DNA from: Paenibacillus hunanensis
Lineage (GTDB): Bacteria; Bacillota; Bacilli; Paenibacillales; Paenibacillaceae
NCBI RefSeq assembly: GCF_014645615.1
Contig: NZ_BMMB01000004.1
Coordinates: 186,001 to 250,000, forward strand
Reading direction: 5' to 3'
Length of the DNA: 64,000 nucleotides
The position numbers and the translations under genes were made by a program. The notes under the pieces are model-generated. The model was not told the DNA's origin. It saw only the letters and a program-made list of their open reading frames with translations, and searched no databases. Each line of letters starts with the position of its first letter. The first letter of the stretch is position 1. Below, piece after piece: positions 52,688 through 61,771 of the stretch.

Positions 52688-52776
52688 CATTATTTCACTA
52701 CGATCTTTCTCGTAGGTATCAATATATCAACACAGATACATGATCAAAAAGGCAATTCCTGTTCACCCTGTAATAC

Positions 52777-54003
52777 TCAATCCAGATCCGTCTGCTGTTC
52801 ACAATACAGCTCAAACGTATAATCCTTAAAATATTTCTTCTGAATATACTGGATAAAATAGCCTCCACTCTCGCTGAAAGGATCTAATATCTCATCATCC
52901 ACAATCTCAATGCCCAGCGTGCGTACGCTGTATTTCAGCCCTTCCAGCTCCTGCTCCAGCTGCTGGGGCGATAAGCTAATAATATGTTGCTGAACCTGCT
53001 GCGATAGCTCCTGAATGTAGGATTCCATCAGATCAATACCGATTTGCTTCGCCTGCTGTGTAGCGAGCTGTTCCTCTTCCAGACCAGAGCGTTTTTTGCG
53101 ATAGTCGGTTTTTAATGCTGACATCGTATAGGCAGGAATATCCTTGATTCTGCCACGCTTGGCATCACTGCGAACAACCTCTAGATTCTCTGCGATATAG
53201 TTCTTATCGTATTGCGCCAGCACCTGGTCAATCGCCTTTGCTTGCAAGCCGAACTCTTCCTTGAGCTGCTGACGAAGTCTGGAGGAGGTATGGTGGCGAG
53301 CGCCAGCAGGCTTGTCTGGATGGTTCAATACACTTGACTTGGCGTCAGCCGATTTGCTGGTCAGAAGGAATTTGATCTCTGTAATTTTGCGTCCGGTTTT
53401 CATTTCCTCGAATGAAAATGAAATATCGGTATGCTTGTTGATTTCCTGCTGTGCTTTGACGAGAACACGCTTTTTAAAATCAGCATAGACCGGATATTGA
53501 TCTTCAATGCCAAGTAGCTCCTTGAGCCGCTGTACGGTAAACGTACGACTGCCGATTCGCTCATATTGCTTGAGCAATTCGTAAATGCGCATCGCATACG
53601 CGCTTTTGAGCTTGATAATATCGATCAGTCGATAGGTAGTGAATTTCTCCTTCAATTGAAGCAGATAAGGCTTGAGCTTGGGCGAAAATTCCACCTCGAC
53701 TACACCTTCACCAGGAAAATATTCCGCAGATGCGAGCCACGTTACCTGCAAATTATCATGCAAATAAAAAGGCTGCGACATCAGGCTATATGTATAATCT
53801 TTAATTTGCTGATGAATATTTTTATTTTTCACGCCGATCATCTTAGCAAATTCAGAAATTTTGAAGCGATATGGCTTAAAGTCATCGTCATTGGGAGAAA
53901 GCGTGCTGATTAATACAATAATAATCCGCATTTCAACGACCCCTAATTTCAATGGTGTCTCGATCAGGTTGTTTGATTTCGTAACGAGGTTGTTGCCGCG
54001 CAT
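52777..54003 (-). CDS. Plasmid-type replication initiator, Rep_3/RepB family
   Basis: The 408-residue protein has two winged-helix domains of the Rep_3 superfamily: WH1 opens 'NNLIETPLKLGVVEMRIIIV' with 'RFKISEFAKMIGVKNKNIHQ', and WH2 holds 'LKSAYAMRIYELLKQYERIG', 'FTVQRLKELLGIEDQYPVYA' and 'DFKKRVLVKAQQEIN', ending in 'ISFSFEEMKTGRKITEIKF'. A further 180-residue helical C-terminus is rich in Gln and charged residues. Such proteins bind iterons and start replication of plasmids. ATG 54003 follows GGAGG at seven bases. The -10 TATACT (54047-54042) has an iteron half-site AAAAATAGGG (54057-54066) at the -35 place, which suggests autorepression. Iterons flank the gene on both sides. The surrounding genes are chromosomal, so this is an integrated or domesticated plasmid replicon. 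Confidence 0.9.
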   Translation of the reverse strand: MRGNNLVTKSNNLIETPLKLGVVEMRIIIVLISTLSPNDDDFKPYRFKISEFAKMIGVKNKNIHQQIKDYTYSLMSQPFYLHDNLQVTWLASAEYFPGEGVVEVEFSPKLKPYLLQLKEKFTTYRLIDIIKLKSAYAMRIYELLKQYERIGSRTFTVQRLKELLGIEDQYPVYADFKKRVLVKAQQEINKHTDISFSFEEMKTGRKITEIKFLLTSKSADAKSSVLNHPDKPAGARHHTSSRLRQQLKEEFGLQAKAIDQVLAQYDKNYIAENLEVVRSDAKRGRIKDIPAYTMSALKTDYRKKRSGLEEEQLATQQAKQIGIDLMESYIQELSQQVQQHIISLSPQQLEQELEGLKYSVRTLGIEIVDDEILDPFSESGGYFIQYIQKKYFKDYTFELYCEQQTDLD

Positions 54004-54056
54004 TTCAATTCCTCCACAACAGATAATAAAGCCAATTATATAGTATAAATGAGGAG

Positions 54057-54066
54057 AAAAATAGGG
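54057..54066 (-). promoter_or_regulatory. Iteron half-site over the rep promoter
   Basis: AAAAATAGGG matches the conserved part of the iteron and lies 10-19 bases upstream of the -10 box TATACT of the rep gene. Rep binding here would block its own transcription, a known feature of iteron systems. Confidence 0.5.
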
Positions 54067-54197
54067 CAGAAGCAACAACTCGTACCTTGTGATGTTTTAC
54101 TCCTGTTTTACAATTCTTGTTTATCATGTTTTAAAGTATTTACTTGTTTTATAGAGCTAGAAAGTCAGTGTTATCAAGGTGTTTTCGTTGTTGATCA

Positions 54198-54366
54198 GGA
54201 CAACTTTAGGGTAAAGGAGGACATTTTTAGGGTGTTTAGTGGACGTTTTTAGGATTAACTGTAGACAAATGTAGGTTGTAAGCATGGACAGAAATAGGAC
54301 AAAGACAGACTATTTTAGGGTCAAAGAGGACAGATTGAGGGTCACCATAGTCAAAAATAGGGCAAA
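54198..54366 (+). repeat. Iteron array: eight direct repeats of 21-23 bp
   Basis: Repeats of the form GGAC-N4-5-TTTAGGGT/ATAGGG begin at 54198, 54219, 54241, 54263, 54286, 54307, 54328 and 54349. Successive steps are 21, 22, 22, 23, 21, 21 and 21 bases, that is two helical turns, so all sites face the same side of the DNA. The last copy is closest to the perfect motif. This is the organisation of an iteron origin bound by Rep_3 initiators. Confidence 0.85.
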
Positions 54367-54387
54367 AATGTAGCATAGACGGTAGAT

Positions 54388-54487
54388 ACCCTATTTTTGT
54401 CATAGTTCGAATGCAAGTGTAGCTAAAACTGTTAAAATGTAATTTATGAGACCGATTCGTATAGATTCCACCCTAAATATGTCCATA
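54388..54487 (-). repeat. Two inverted iteron copies
   Basis: ACCCTATTTTTGTCATAG (54388-54405) is a perfect reverse copy and CACCCTAAATATGTCCATAG (54468-54487) is a variant. They follow the direct array in opposite orientation. Bases 54488-54682 hold nothing else that is supported. Confidence 0.8.
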
Positions 54488-54682
54488 GTACAATCGAGAC
54501 TTGACCACCCATTTGCAAACCAGATGATACATATTAAATCGTTCGTATCAAACGGTACAAACCGGACAAGTCTTATGCCAGAAAAGTCTTATGCAATGAA
54601 GATGAACAGCTCCGATAGCGCTCAGCCATATTCGTGGCTGCCCTTCATACCTCTAGTTTGATACTAGTCCTTCAATCGCCGC

Positions 54683-55681
54683 TTAGTCACGCTCATCAAT
54701 ACGTATAACAATATTCCCGAACTGCTGACTCTGCTCCATGTGTTTAAAAGCGAGGTCAATCTCAGACAATGGATAGACGCTATCTATAACTGGACGAATG
54801 CTGTGCTGCTCCAGTAATGCCATCATTGCGGCAAATTCTTCATGACTTCCCATCGACGTACCTTTAATATTCACCTGTGGGAAAAATAACGATCGCATCG
54901 GAATAGTGATATCATCTCCAGAGCTAGCTCCGAATACGACAATCGTTCCATTAGGCTTAATGACTTCAAAATATTGTGAAAAGGTTGCCGGGCCGATGCT
55001 ATCCAGAATGAGATCGACCGCATTCATCCCAATAGCCTGTACCCAGTCGGCATGACTATCAAGCGCAGATGTAATCGGCAAGTCCAAAGCCTTTTGGCGC
55101 TTAACTTCACTTCTGGAGGTGACGGTGACATGAGCACCAATTGCAGCTGCCATCAATGCGGCAAATGTCGCAACACCGCCGCTAATTCCCGGAATCAGTA
55201 CATGCTGTCCTGGCTGCAATTGCCCCTTTGTAAATAAAGCGCGATAAGCGGTAAGAGCAGCAAGCGATAATCCACCAGCTTCTTCCCAGGATAGATATGG
55301 GGGCTTGCGAATAACATTTTCTTCTGGCACAATGACATATTCAGCTAATGTTCCCGCAGTCGGGCCACCAAGTATATTAGGAACGGTGGGTACCTGTTTG
55401 GTTTTAGCCCAGTCTAGACAGGGATTAATAATTACTTCGGAGCCAATAAGCAGCTCGTCTACGCCTTCACCGACGGCTTCGATAATGCCTGCACCATCGG
55501 AGCCGAGGATCAATGGAGAGTCCGCGTCTGTTCGCTCTGCCATCAAAAATAAATCCCGATGATTTAATCCAGCAGCCTTCAGTCGTATTTTGACTTCGCC
55601 TGCGCTGGGCAGCCCTTCGGGTAGCTCTGTCTGCTGTAGGGAATGTATACCTGAACCACCTGCATGTATGATTGCTCTCAT
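54683..55681 (-). CDS. Quinone-oxidoreductase-like MDR-superfamily dehydrogenase
   Basis: The 332-residue medium-chain dehydrogenase starts 'MRAIIHAGGSGIHSLQQTEL' and has 'KAAGLNHRDLFLMAER', 'LGSDGAGIIEAVGEGVDELL', the nucleotide site 'QHVLIPGISGGVATFAALMA', and 'VDLILDSIGPATFSQYFEVI'. The catalytic zinc ligand Cys of alcohol dehydrogenases is replaced by Asn/His ('GLNHRD'), as in zinc-free quinone oxidoreductases using NADPH. AGGAGG precedes the ATG. It is divergent from an HxlR regulator, the usual partner of such electrophile-detoxifying enzymes. Confidence 0.88.
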   Translation of the reverse strand: MRAIIHAGGSGIHSLQQTELPEGLPSAGEVKIRLKAAGLNHRDLFLMAERTDADSPLILGSDGAGIIEAVGEGVDELLIGSEVIINPCLDWAKTKQVPTVPNILGGPTAGTLAEYVIVPEENVIRKPPYLSWEEAGGLSLAALTAYRALFTKGQLQPGQHVLIPGISGGVATFAALMAAAIGAHVTVTSRSEVKRQKALDLPITSALDSHADWVQAIGMNAVDLILDSIGPATFSQYFEVIKPNGTIVVFGASSGDDITIPMRSLFFPQVNIKGTSMGSHEEFAAMMALLEQHSIRPVIDSVYPLSEIDLAFKHMEQSQQFGNIVIRIDERD

Positions 55682-55764
55682 CTCAAGCCTCCTGTTAGGA
55701 TAATGTTAGATTGTTAGATTTCAAGTATATAGGCTACGCCTACATAGCATAAGTATGCACATTG

Positions 55765-55781
55765 AGGTTATAGACTAACCT
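55765..55781. promoter_or_regulatory. Palindrome in the divergent oxidoreductase/hxlR promoter region
   Basis: AGGTTATAGACTAACCT is an inverted repeat with six-base arms and a five-base centre, located between the two divergent genes. It is a likely HxlR operator. Confidence 0.5.
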
Positions 55782-55806
55782 TTATGTTAGTAATAGGAGG
55801 ATCGAT

Positions 55807-56160
55807 ATGGACTTTGACGTGAAGTTTGGAAGCTGTCCCATCTACTACACCATTTCGAAAATTGAAGGCAAGTGGAAGTGGGTAATTTTGTATAAGCTGC
55901 ATAAATCGAAGGTGATTCGGTACAATCGACTATGGGATGAACTCAAGCCCATCGCCCATCGTACACTCAGCCGACAGCTCAAAGAGCTGGAAGCGGATGG
56001 ACTTGTTCACCGGGAGCAATATAATGAAATTCCGCCCAGAGTGGAATATTCATTAACTCCAGTTGGAGAGACGCTGGCACCGATTCTGGAACTGATGTCC
56101 GAATGGGGAGCAGAGCAGTTGAATCATTGTAATTCCAACAGTGTGGATAAGCTTTCTTGA
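55807..56160 (+). CDS. HxlR-family transcriptional regulator
   Basis: The 117-residue winged-helix protein has the HxlR signature: Cys10 in 'FGSCPIYYTISKIEGKWKW', 'RYNRLWDELKPIAHRTLSRQ', 'LKELEADGLVHREQYNEIPP' and 'RVEYSLTPVGETL'. The N-terminal Cys is the redox/electrophile sensor in relatives such as HypR and YodB. It is divergent from the oxidoreductase gene, so it probably regulates that gene and itself through the palindrome at 55765. AGGAGG precedes the ATG. Confidence 0.9.
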   Translation: MDFDVKFGSCPIYYTISKIEGKWKWVILYKLHKSKVIRYNRLWDELKPIAHRTLSRQLKELEADGLVHREQYNEIPPRVEYSLTPVGETLAPILELMSEWGAEQLNHCNSNSVDKLS

Positions 56161-56253
56161 TTTTCGATCATCAAGGTGATATGATTTCACCATTACGCTG
56201 CATGTATGTCAGCAGCAGGTAATGAGTAAGTGACACCACAACTTCATAAGTTT

Positions 56254-56417
56254 TGTCCTCGGGGCGGGGTGTAATTCCCCACCGGCGGTGTTGAGATGAT
56301 AGATGGCGAATTGCCGTCTGCAAGCTCTAAGTCCGTGACCCGGCGAGCATGATGTCATGCTTGGCGGTGGATCTGGTGAGAATCCGGAGCCGACAGTATA
56401 GTCTGGATGGGAGAGGA
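56254..56417 (+). ncRNA. FMN riboswitch (RFN element)
   Basis: All conserved blocks of the RFN element are present in order: CTCGGGGCGGGGTG, ATTCCCCACCGGCGGT, AGTCCGTGACCC, a variable stem, GGTGGATCTGGTGAGA, CCGGAGCCGACAGTATAG and TCTGGATGGGAGAGG. It binds flavin mononucleotide and lowers expression of the downstream rib operon. The distance to the ribD start (about 515 bases) is longer than usual; the likely expression-platform terminator is at 56688. Confidence 0.97.
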
Positions 56418-56687
56418 AAAGGACAGGTCTGACGCATGTGTAGGCGCTGTTCGTATGGAGATTCATGCACGCTTGTTCAGGCATGGATACAGGATTGCCG
56501 ACTGGAAATGGCTTGTTTGCTATATTTCTTTATTCGGGCACATCCGTATATCATTATCATTGGTCTGAATAGCGAAATGGGCTGTCGTATGCCTATTTGC
56601 ATGATCATGTCTGCCGAATCAAAGGTATTACTTGTGAATACCATTGTTTGCGTATGAACTGAATCCATATTTCTGTCTATTTATGAT

Positions 56688-56728
56688 GCCCCGTAGTACC
56701 GGTATGTTGCCGGTCTGCGGGGCTTTTC
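56688..56728 (+). terminator. Terminator in the rib leader, likely riboswitch-controlled
   Basis: GCCCCGTAGTACCGG pairs with CCGGTCTGCGGGGC (one mismatch) followed by TTTT. It lies 270 bases past the aptamer and 205 bases before ribD. It may be the ON/OFF switch or a terminator separating a leader RNA from a second promoter. Bases 56418-56687 hold no supported gene. Confidence 0.75.
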
Positions 56729-56932
56729 GCGTTTTCGGATTGTTCATGAAGTATAATTTTGTTACTATGTTATAAATGGTAACTTAATAAACTGTAGGAT
56801 TTGATCTTTCACCTCCAGCTTTCATCATTTCACTGAGCTTCTTTTTATAAAAGGCGAATGAAACGTGAACGATGCGGTATGGATGAGATAACAGATCAGA
56901 TCACATTTGTACAATACGAAGGAGCCCTGAAG

Positions 56933-58033
56933 ATGAACTTATTAAACGATGAATTTTATATGTCACTTGCACTGGATATGGCGGAGCGCGCCCAGGGACA
57001 GACGGAGATTAACCCGGTCGTCGGCTGTGTAGTTGTGAAGGATGGGCGAGTCGTTGGTATGGGCGCCCATTTGAAGCGTGGCACTGGACATGCGGAGGTG
57101 CATGCTCTCACTATGGCTGGCGCTGAAGCGAAGGGAGCTACAGCCTATGTCACGCTGGAGCCTTGCAGTCATTATGGCAAGACACCACCATGCAGTGATC
57201 GACTGATTGCCGAAGGGGTTAAGCGTGTCGTGGTCGCCGCGGTCGATCCGAATCCGCAGGTAGCCGGTTCAGGCATTGAGCGTCTGCGCAGTCATGGTAT
57301 TGAAGTCGTAACTGGCGTGCTGGCGAAGCGTTCGGAGCGTCTGAACGAGACATTTAACAAGTACATTACGACCAAGCTGCCATTCGTTACACTCAAGACA
57401 GCAAGTACGCTCGACGGACGTCTTGCTGCCCGTACAGGTGACAGCAAATGGATCTCCAATGCAGCCGCTCGTGAACGTGTACACGCGATGCGTCATCGTC
57501 ATCAGGCAATTATGGTTGGCATCGGCACAGCGCGCGCAGACGATCCAGAACTGACGACTCGTACCGAGGTGCCAGGCTTGAATCCGATTCGTATCGTGAT
57601 CGACTCGAAGCTGCGCATCGATAATGAAGCACGACTGCTTGATACAACACTGGCACCGACCATCGTAGTGACGACTGCACAGGCAGATCGCGCACATATA
57701 GCAGAGCTGGAAAGTCGTCATGTACAGGTGCTCATCTGCGGTGAAGGCGAGCATGTCGATCTGCATCTAGCGATGCGTCGTCTTGGTGAGCTTGAGATTT
57801 CTTCCATTTTGCTGGAGGGTGGCGGCAAGCTGAATGGGGCGATGCTCGAAGCAGGCTTGGTGGATCGGATTACGCTCTTCTTTGCACCGAAGCTGATCGG
57901 CGGCAACCTGTCTACATTCGTATTTGATGGCTTTGAGAAGATGAATCAAGCCGTGACACTCGATGAGGTTGAGGTCGAGACGCTGGATGACAATGTGTGC
58001 ATCAGCGGACGTGCGTTATATCATCATTTGTAA
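56933..58033 (+). CDS. ribD: Bifunctional riboflavin deaminase/reductase RibD
   Basis: The 366-residue enzyme performs the second and third steps of riboflavin synthesis. The N-terminal deaminase has the zinc site 'TGHAEVHAL' and 'LEPCSHYGKTPPCSDRLIAE' (about residues 50-95); the C-terminal reductase domain (from about 150) has 'VTLKTASTLDGRLAARTGDS' and 'KWIS', and 'ISSILLEGGGKLNGAMLEAG'. ATG 56933 is eight bases after AAGGAG; an open frame from 56858 is not needed. First gene of the rib operon behind the FMN riboswitch. Confidence 0.95.
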   Translation: MNLLNDEFYMSLALDMAERAQGQTEINPVVGCVVVKDGRVVGMGAHLKRGTGHAEVHALTMAGAEAKGATAYVTLEPCSHYGKTPPCSDRLIAEGVKRVVVAAVDPNPQVAGSGIERLRSHGIEVVTGVLAKRSERLNETFNKYITTKLPFVTLKTASTLDGRLAARTGDSKWISNAAARERVHAMRHRHQAIMVGIGTARADDPELTTRTEVPGLNPIRIVIDSKLRIDNEARLLDTTLAPTIVVTTAQADRAHIAELESRHVQVLICGEGEHVDLHLAMRRLGELEISSILLEGGGKLNGAMLEAGLVDRITLFFAPKLIGGNLSTFVFDGFEKMNQAVTLDEVEVETLDDNVCISGRALYHHL

Positions 58034-58058
58034 AATTGGCAAAGGCAGGTGATCCTCC

Positions 58059-58730
58059 ATGTTCACCGGATTAATTGAGGAAATCGGTACGTTGAAAAAA
58101 ATAGACCGTCGCGGCGAAGCGATGGTGCTTGGTATTCAGGCATCCCATATTATGCATGGGCTAGCACTGGGCGATAGCATTGCCTGCAATGGCGTCTGCC
58201 TGACTGTAACGACGATTGCAGGCTCGATCTTTACAGTAGATGTGATGCCAGAAACGTATCGTCTGTCCAGTCTCAAGGAGCTGCGTTCGGGAAGTCCGAT
58301 CAATCTGGAGCGTGCGATGGCAGCGAATGGGCGCTTTGGCGGTCATATCGTGCAGGGTCATGTGGATGGCGTGGCGACGATTGAAGGGATTGAGAGCAAC
58401 CAGAATGCGGTAATTTTCCATATCAAGCCTCAGCATAGCGAGCTATTCCGCTATATTATTCCCAAAGGCTCAATTGCCGTCGATGGCATCAGTCTTACCG
58501 TTGTATCCGTTGATAACGGTAGCTTTACCATCTCGATCATTCCACATACGCTCAAGGAAACGGTGCTCGCGCATCGTAAGCCGGGCGATACGGTCAATAT
58601 CGAATGCGATGTGCTGGGCAAATATATCGAGCATATGATGAATTACCGTCAGTCGACACCGAATGATGCCCAGTCTTCACGTGGTAGCGGCTTGACGGCG
58701 GATTTTTTACAGCAAAACGGGTATATGTAA
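58059..58730 (+). CDS. ribE: Riboflavin synthase alpha chain
   Basis: The 223-residue protein shows the two homologous barrel halves: '[19 protein letters not shown]' with '[14 protein letters not shown]' in the first, and '[20 protein letters not shown]' with '[20 protein letters not shown]' in the second. It dismutates two lumazines to riboflavin. It starts 25 bases after ribD with CAGGTGAT. The C-terminal '[12 protein letters not shown]' is family-typical. Confidence 0.95.
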   Translation: MFTGLIEEIGTLKKIDRRGEAMVLGIQASHIMHGLALGDSIACNGVCLTVTTIAGSIFTVDVMPETYRLSSLKELRSGSPINLERAMAANGRFGGHIVQGHVDGVATIEGIESNQNAVIFHIKPQHSELFRYIIPKGSIAVDGISLTVVSVDNGSFTISIIPHTLKETVLAHRKPGDTVNIECDVLGKYIEHMMNYRQSTPNDAQSSRGSGLTADFLQQNGYM

Positions 58731-58782
58731 CCTACACGTACGAATAGCAGTGCATCCTGATAGACAGAAGGAGGCGGAGCAC

Positions 58783-59424
58783 ATGAGTGACGAACTTACC
58801 GGTCTAAGCCGCATTGAGGATGCTGTGCATGATTTGCAGCAGGGAAAGGTCATTATTGTGGTGGATGATGAGGATCGGGAAAACGAAGGCGATTTTATCG
58901 CGCTGGCTGATCATGCAACACCCGCGATCATTAATTTTATGGTGACCGAAGGACGTGGCTTGGTCTGCTTACCGATCACAGCCGAGCGTGCACAGGAACT
59001 GAAGCTGGAGCCGATGGTGCAGCAAAATACGGACTATCACGGTACAGCCTTTACCGTTTCGATTGATCATGTGGATACGACAACTGGCATTTCCGCTTAT
59101 GAGCGCTCGCTCACAGCGATGGCGATCACGAATCCAGCAGCAGGCTCAGAGCATTTTCGCCGTCCAGGGCATATGTTTCCACTCATTGCGAATCCGGGCG
59201 GTGTGCTGGCACGGCCGGGACATACCGAAGCGGCTGTCGATCTGGCACGTCTGAGTGGTGCGTATCCGGCAGGCGTCATCTGCGAAATTATGAATGAAGA
59301 CGGCACGATGGCACGTCTGGATCAGCTACGCACGCTGGCACAGAAGCATGATCTCAAGCTGATCAGCATTCAAGAGCTGATCCATTATTTGCAAAAGCAT
59401 GAGAGTGAGCTACAAAGTAATTAA
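58783..59424 (+). CDS. ribB: 3,4-dihydroxy-2-butanone 4-phosphate synthase (RibB only)
   Basis: The 213-residue protein contains the complete RibB domain: '[20 protein letters not shown]' near residue 25, '[13 protein letters not shown]', '[13 protein letters not shown]', '[20 protein letters not shown]' and '[20 protein letters not shown]'. It stops at '[15 protein letters not shown]', exactly at the junction where Bacillales RibBA normally continues into GTP cyclohydrolase II. No RibA remnant follows before ribH. So the first committed enzyme (RibA) must be encoded elsewhere. ATG 58783 follows AAGGAGG. Confidence 0.93.
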   Translation: MSDELTGLSRIEDAVHDLQQGKVIIVVDDEDRENEGDFIALADHATPAIINFMVTEGRGLVCLPITAERAQELKLEPMVQQNTDYHGTAFTVSIDHVDTTTGISAYERSLTAMAITNPAAGSEHFRRPGHMFPLIANPGGVLARPGHTEAAVDLARLSGAYPAGVICEIMNEDGTMARLDQLRTLAQKHDLKLISIQELIHYLQKHESELQSN

Positions 59425-59480
59425 ATTTCAGGTCAATCAGTATACTATCCCATACACTAACCAAAGCGAGGAATCCAACT

Positions 59481-59951
59481 ATGGCGAATATTTTCGAAGG
59501 ACATTTAGTTTCTCAGGGGCTGAAATTCGGTATCGTTGTCGGACGTTTTAATGAATTTATTACCAACAAGCTGCTCAGCGGTGCACTGGATGCACTGCAC
59601 CGTCATGGTACAGCACAGGATGATATTGATATTGCCTGGGTACCTGGTGCATTCGAAATTCCGTTAATCGCCCAAAAGATGGCGGAATCAGGCAAATACG
59701 ATGCAGTCATCACACTGGGCACAGTGATTCGCGGTTCAACGACGCACTATGATTATGTGTGCAACGAAGTAGCCAAAGGCGTTGCAGCGATCAATCTGAA
59801 AACAGGCGTACCCGTCATTTTCGGCATTGTAACGACAGAGAGCATTGAGCAAGCGATCGAGCGCGCAGGTACCAAAGCCGGCAACAAAGGCTGGGATTCG
59901 GCGAATGCGGCGATCGAAATGGCCAATCTGTCCAGCCAATTCAAGAACTAA
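59481..59951 (+). CDS. ribH: 6,7-dimethyl-8-ribityllumazine synthase
   Basis: The 156-residue protein condenses the RibB and RibD products. Motifs are '[20 protein letters not shown]', '[20 protein letters not shown]', '[20 protein letters not shown]' and '[20 protein letters not shown]'-like end '[20 protein letters not shown]'. The catalytic His is in 'TTHYDY'. It forms the 60-mer capsid in relatives. It closes the rib operon, with a strong terminator 28 bases after the stop. Confidence 0.95.
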   Translation: MANIFEGHLVSQGLKFGIVVGRFNEFITNKLLSGALDALHRHGTAQDDIDIAWVPGAFEIPLIAQKMAESGKYDAVITLGTVIRGSTTHYDYVCNEVAKGVAAINLKTGVPVIFGIVTTESIEQAIERAGTKAGNKGWDSANAAIEMANLSSQFKN

Positions 59952-59978
59952 TCCGCATAAACGCATATCAAAGTTCAC

Positions 59979-60016
59979 AAAAAGAGGCCATCCAAAGAGG
60001 ATTAGGCCTCTTTTTG
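59979..60016 (+). terminator. Intrinsic terminator of the rib operon
   Basis: AAAAAGAGGCC (59979-59989) pairs with GGCCTCTTTTT (60005-60015). Confidence 0.9.
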
Positions 60017-60144
60017 CTGAATATGTATAGTCATGTCTTCACATTAAGGATAAAATAAGGTTGGTGTGATATGTTAGTTATGCGTATGCCTTATACGATA
60101 ACCAAGCATGATACCGACCGATATTGAATCAAGGGAGTGTGCCT

Positions 60145-60936
60145 GTGACTGTACTATACAAACTCGCTACGTTCGAAGGGCCGCTCGATCTGCTGCTTCA
60201 CTTAATTGACGAATCGGAAATTGACATCCAGAACATCCCGATTAGTGAAATCACGGAACAGTATCTGGATTATCTTCATAGTATGAAGGAGCTTGAGCTT
60301 GAAGTTACCAGTGAGTTTCTGGTGATGGCGGCAACTCTGCTCTCTATCAAGAGCAAAATGCTGCTTCCTAAGCCACCGGTAATGGAGATCGACGATTTTG
60401 ATTATATTGAAGATGACGATATGGACCCTCGTGCGGAGCTTGTGCGCAAGCTGGAGGAATACCGGAAGTATAAAGGCATCGCGGGTCATTTGCGTGAGCG
60501 CGAAGAGGAGCGTAGCCTGATTTTTACAAAGGAACCGGAGGATATGACGCCCTTTGTCGCTCGAGTGAATTACAATCCGGTCGAAGGCTTACATACGATG
60601 GATCTGGTGGAAGCCTTTCAGAAGGCGCTTCGCCGGGCGACAAGACGTGTGCGCGTGACCCGGATACAGCGTGATGAGATTTCCGTAAAGGATCGCATTC
60701 GGCAGGTGGTGGATCGTTTCCAACGGCTGGAGCGGGGCGAGCAATTGCTCTTTTCCAAGCTGCTTGAAAGTGAGACTGTGCGCCAGGAGATCGTAGTGAC
60801 CTTTCTAGCAGTGCTTGAAATGATGAAAATGCGGCAGATTTGCTGTTACCAGAGTCGTCTGTTTGACGACATTGTGATGGAGTGGAGAGGAGAAGTAAGC
60901 CTTAATGAAGTCCCAGAAGTTGAAAGCAGTTATTGA
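60145..60936 (+). CDS. scpA: Segregation and condensation protein ScpA
   Basis: The 263-residue kleisin subunit of the SMC-ScpAB condensin opens with 'YKLATFEGPLDLLLHLIDES', the Smc-neck-binding helix, and has 'TSEFLVMAATLLSIKSKMLL' and a C-terminal winged helix ending 'EVVVTFLAVLEMMKMRQIC'-like 'FLAVLEMMKMRQICCYQSRL'. GTG 60145 is preferred after AAGGGAGTG; TTG 60124 would extend the protein without support. It overlaps scpB by 32 bases. Confidence 0.93.
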   Translation: MTVLYKLATFEGPLDLLLHLIDESEIDIQNIPISEITEQYLDYLHSMKELELEVTSEFLVMAATLLSIKSKMLLPKPPVMEIDDFDYIEDDDMDPRAELVRKLEEYRKYKGIAGHLREREEERSLIFTKEPEDMTPFVARVNYNPVEGLHTMDLVEAFQKALRRATRRVRVTRIQRDEISVKDRIRQVVDRFQRLERGEQLLFSKLLESETVRQEIVVTFLAVLEMMKMRQICCYQSRLFDDIVMEWRGEVSLNEVPEVESSY

Positions 60937-61687
60937 AGGCATGTTATTTCTCGCAGGAGAGGAAGGGCTGAATGTACGGCAGATCGCCGAGGTGACCGAG
61001 CAGCCTGTCGATGTCGTGCAGATTGCCATCGACGAGCTACAGGCAGATTTGAAAAAGGCACGTCGTGGCATTCAGATCATTCATATCGCTGGCTGCTATC
61101 AGCTATCGACCTTACCTGCACATGCAGTATATTATAAGCGGCTGGCAGACTCGCCAAGCCGCTCCTCCTTGTCTCAGGCAGCATTGGAGACCTTATCGAT
61201 CATCGCCTATCGCCAGCCGATTACACGCGTGGAGATTGAGGAGATTCGTGGTGTCAAAAGTGACCGTGCCCTCTATACACTCGTGAACAAGGATCTGATT
61301 CAGGAGGTTGGACGTGCGGAAGCGATTGGACGTCCGATTTTGTATGGTACGACCAAGTCATTCCTGAATTATTTTGGCTTGAGCGGCTTACGTGAGCTGC
61401 CCGATGCATCTCAGTTTGAGACCGAGGGTGATCTGGAAGAAGAGACCCAGCTTCTGTTCAACCGTCTGGAGGAACAGACATATGGAGAGGATCTACCCGA
61501 GCTTGCCGAGCTGGGCGAGGAATTGCTCGAAGCGGTGGAGGAAGCGGGGGTGCAGGGTTTCGAGCTGCCAGAATCGCTTCGCGACATAGCAGAGCATGGG
61601 CATAGTGATGAAGGTGCAGCTCGTGAAGAGGATATCGCTGACCCTGCCCCGAATGAAAATCGTAGAGATGATAAAGGATCGGAGTAA
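60905..61687 (+). CDS. scpB: Segregation and condensation protein ScpB
   Basis: The 260-residue protein has two winged-helix domains: 'LKAVIEGMLFLAGEEGLNVR' and 'SSLSQAALETLSIIAYRQPI' with 'IEEIRGVKSDRALYTLVNKD'. 'GRPILYGTTKSFLNYFGLSG' closes the conserved part near residue 170. An acidic tail of about 80 residues follows, longer than in B. subtilis ScpB. The dimer bridges ScpA in the condensin. In Bacillales dacB and spmA/spmB usually follow nearby; they are absent here. Confidence 0.93.
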   Translation: MKSQKLKAVIEGMLFLAGEEGLNVRQIAEVTEQPVDVVQIAIDELQADLKKARRGIQIIHIAGCYQLSTLPAHAVYYKRLADSPSRSSLSQAALETLSIIAYRQPITRVEIEEIRGVKSDRALYTLVNKDLIQEVGRAEAIGRPILYGTTKSFLNYFGLSGLRELPDASQFETEGDLEEETQLLFNRLEEQTYGEDLPELAELGEELLEAVEEAGVQGFELPESLRDIAEHGHSDEGAAREEDIADPAPNENRRDDKGSE

Positions 61688-61771
61688 GATCGATTCCTTG
61701 CGAAACATAAGCCTGTAAAAGATAAATTGCATGATTGCTATTCGTTTCGATGTTTTTGCATAATCAACTTT

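Noticed and set aside
50840..54003. A complete mobile plasmid or phage
   Set aside because: No relaxase, integrase, partition or structural genes were found; only the Rep gene, iterons and the toxin-like gene support an accessory origin.
54198..54366. Possible CRISPR array or promoter repeats
   Set aside because: Spacing of 21-23 bases, variable centres and the adjacent Rep_3 gene fit iterons.
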